NCBI GenBank assembly: GCA_038230775.1
Contig: JBBRMQ010000104.1
Location: 1-13,471 of the forward strand
From: JBBRMQ01 sp038230775
GTDB taxonomy: Bacteria > Acidobacteriota > Thermoanaerobaculia > Gp7-AA8
Reading direction: 5' to 3'
DNA: 13,471 nt
The notes under the pieces are model-generated. The model saw only the letters and a program-made list of their open reading frames with translations. It searched no databases and was not told the DNA's origin. Both the position numbers and the translations under genes were made by a program. The first letter of the stretch is position 1; each line of letters starts with the position of its first letter. Below, one piece after another: positions 13,207 through 13,471 of the stretch.

Positions 13207-13471
13207 CTAACGGGCCTGGCGTTGCGCGCCGCCCACCCTGTCGAATTCCGCTTGCGCGGCTTCCGCCAGCCCGGCGTCCAGCAACAGGTTTCCGTTAGCC
13301 ACCGGATCGTCAATGGCACGGATCAGCGCCTCGGGATCGCCAGGCACCGCCACCCGTCGCCAAACGTCTTCGTCCGCGGCCACGATCAAACCAAAGCGTG
13401 CGATCTGATACTGCCGCGAGATTCGTAGTTGAGCGCTCCTGTTCGGATTCAACTGCACGACGATAAAGTTC
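13207..13471 (-). CDS. 3' end of an unassigned gene, start beyond the window
   Basis: The frame is open from the right edge to a TAG at 13207, giving at least 87 residues beginning NFIVVQLNPNRSAQLRISRQ. An internal GTG near 13458 could be mistaken for a start, but the frame continues through it to the edge and reads as protein there. The strand-helix-strand look (FIVVQLNP, QYQIARFGLIVAAD, WRRVAVPGDPEALIRAI) is weakly reminiscent of a thioredoxin-like C-terminal half. No cysteine or known motif is present. The last 30 residues (LLDAGLAEAAQAEFDRV) form an alanine-rich helix. It converges on the stress membrane protein gene with only 22 bases between the stops. Confidence 0.6.
   Translation of the reverse strand, partial: NFIVVQLNPNRSAQLRISRQYQIARFGLIVAADEDVWRRVAVPGDPEALIRAIDDPVANGNLLLDAGLAEAAQAEFDRVGGAQRQAR

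Noticed and set aside
1..13471. CRISPR array, insertion sequence or transposase
   Set aside because: No regularly spaced direct repeats, terminal inverted repeats or transposase/integrase motifs were seen on either strand.

Overview
The window is GC-rich bacterial DNA. I estimate about 55-58% G+C in most of the left third and 63-70% in the right two thirds, from hand counts of a few 60-base lines. The protein styles suggest an Acidobacteriota-like organism: large secreted proteins with fibronectin-III/BACON-like modules, YD-repeat proteins with a signal peptide, and 'VGIGT(T/S)P' tail-fibre-like proteins. That assignment is an inference; no marker gene is present.

Left block (1-5245, minus strand): a three-gene secreted or surface cassette. 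In transcription order it holds a 457-aa phage tail-fibre-like protein (5245-3872), a 213-aa secreted protein of unknown function that probably starts at a TTG (3656-3015), and a giant YD-repeat (RHS-like) protein that starts at 3015, overlaps the previous stop by one base and runs off the left edge with 1005 open codons. The gap between genes one and two holds a second, orphan copy of the last 13 codons of the tail-fibre-like gene, a scar of duplication or recombination between paralogues.

Junction (5246-5960): a 715-base stretch without a supported protein gene. It contains the 3' half of a tRNA-His(GTG)-like gene (about 5711-5759) with no 5' half beside it. This is the usual footprint of tyrosine-integrase integration into a tRNA, and it coincides with the compositional change, so the left cassette may belong to an old mobile island.

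Middle block (5961-9924): a MmcQ/YjbR-family protein on the plus strand converges on a 1177-aa secreted minus-strand protein made of six Fn3-like repeats with paired cysteines, a BACON-like domain and two C-terminal repeat modules.

Right block (9925-12846, minus strand): an acyl carrier protein and a FabF-type ketosynthase, coupled by an ATGA overlap. They are followed by two short genes, each broken by one frameshift and coupled by a GTGA overlap; the second looks like an arrestin-like beta-sandwich protein. A PD40/TolB-like 3' remnant follows. Upstream of the ACP is a short 3' gene remnant, then an intact small lysine/serine-rich basic protein. The acp-fabF pair thus sits intact between decayed pieces, unless the frameshifts are assembly errors.

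Right end: a GlsB/YeaQ/YmgE stress membrane protein is transcribed divergently from the basic protein. It converges on the 3' end of an unassigned gene that enters from the right edge. No CRISPR array, insertion sequence or transposase gene was seen.
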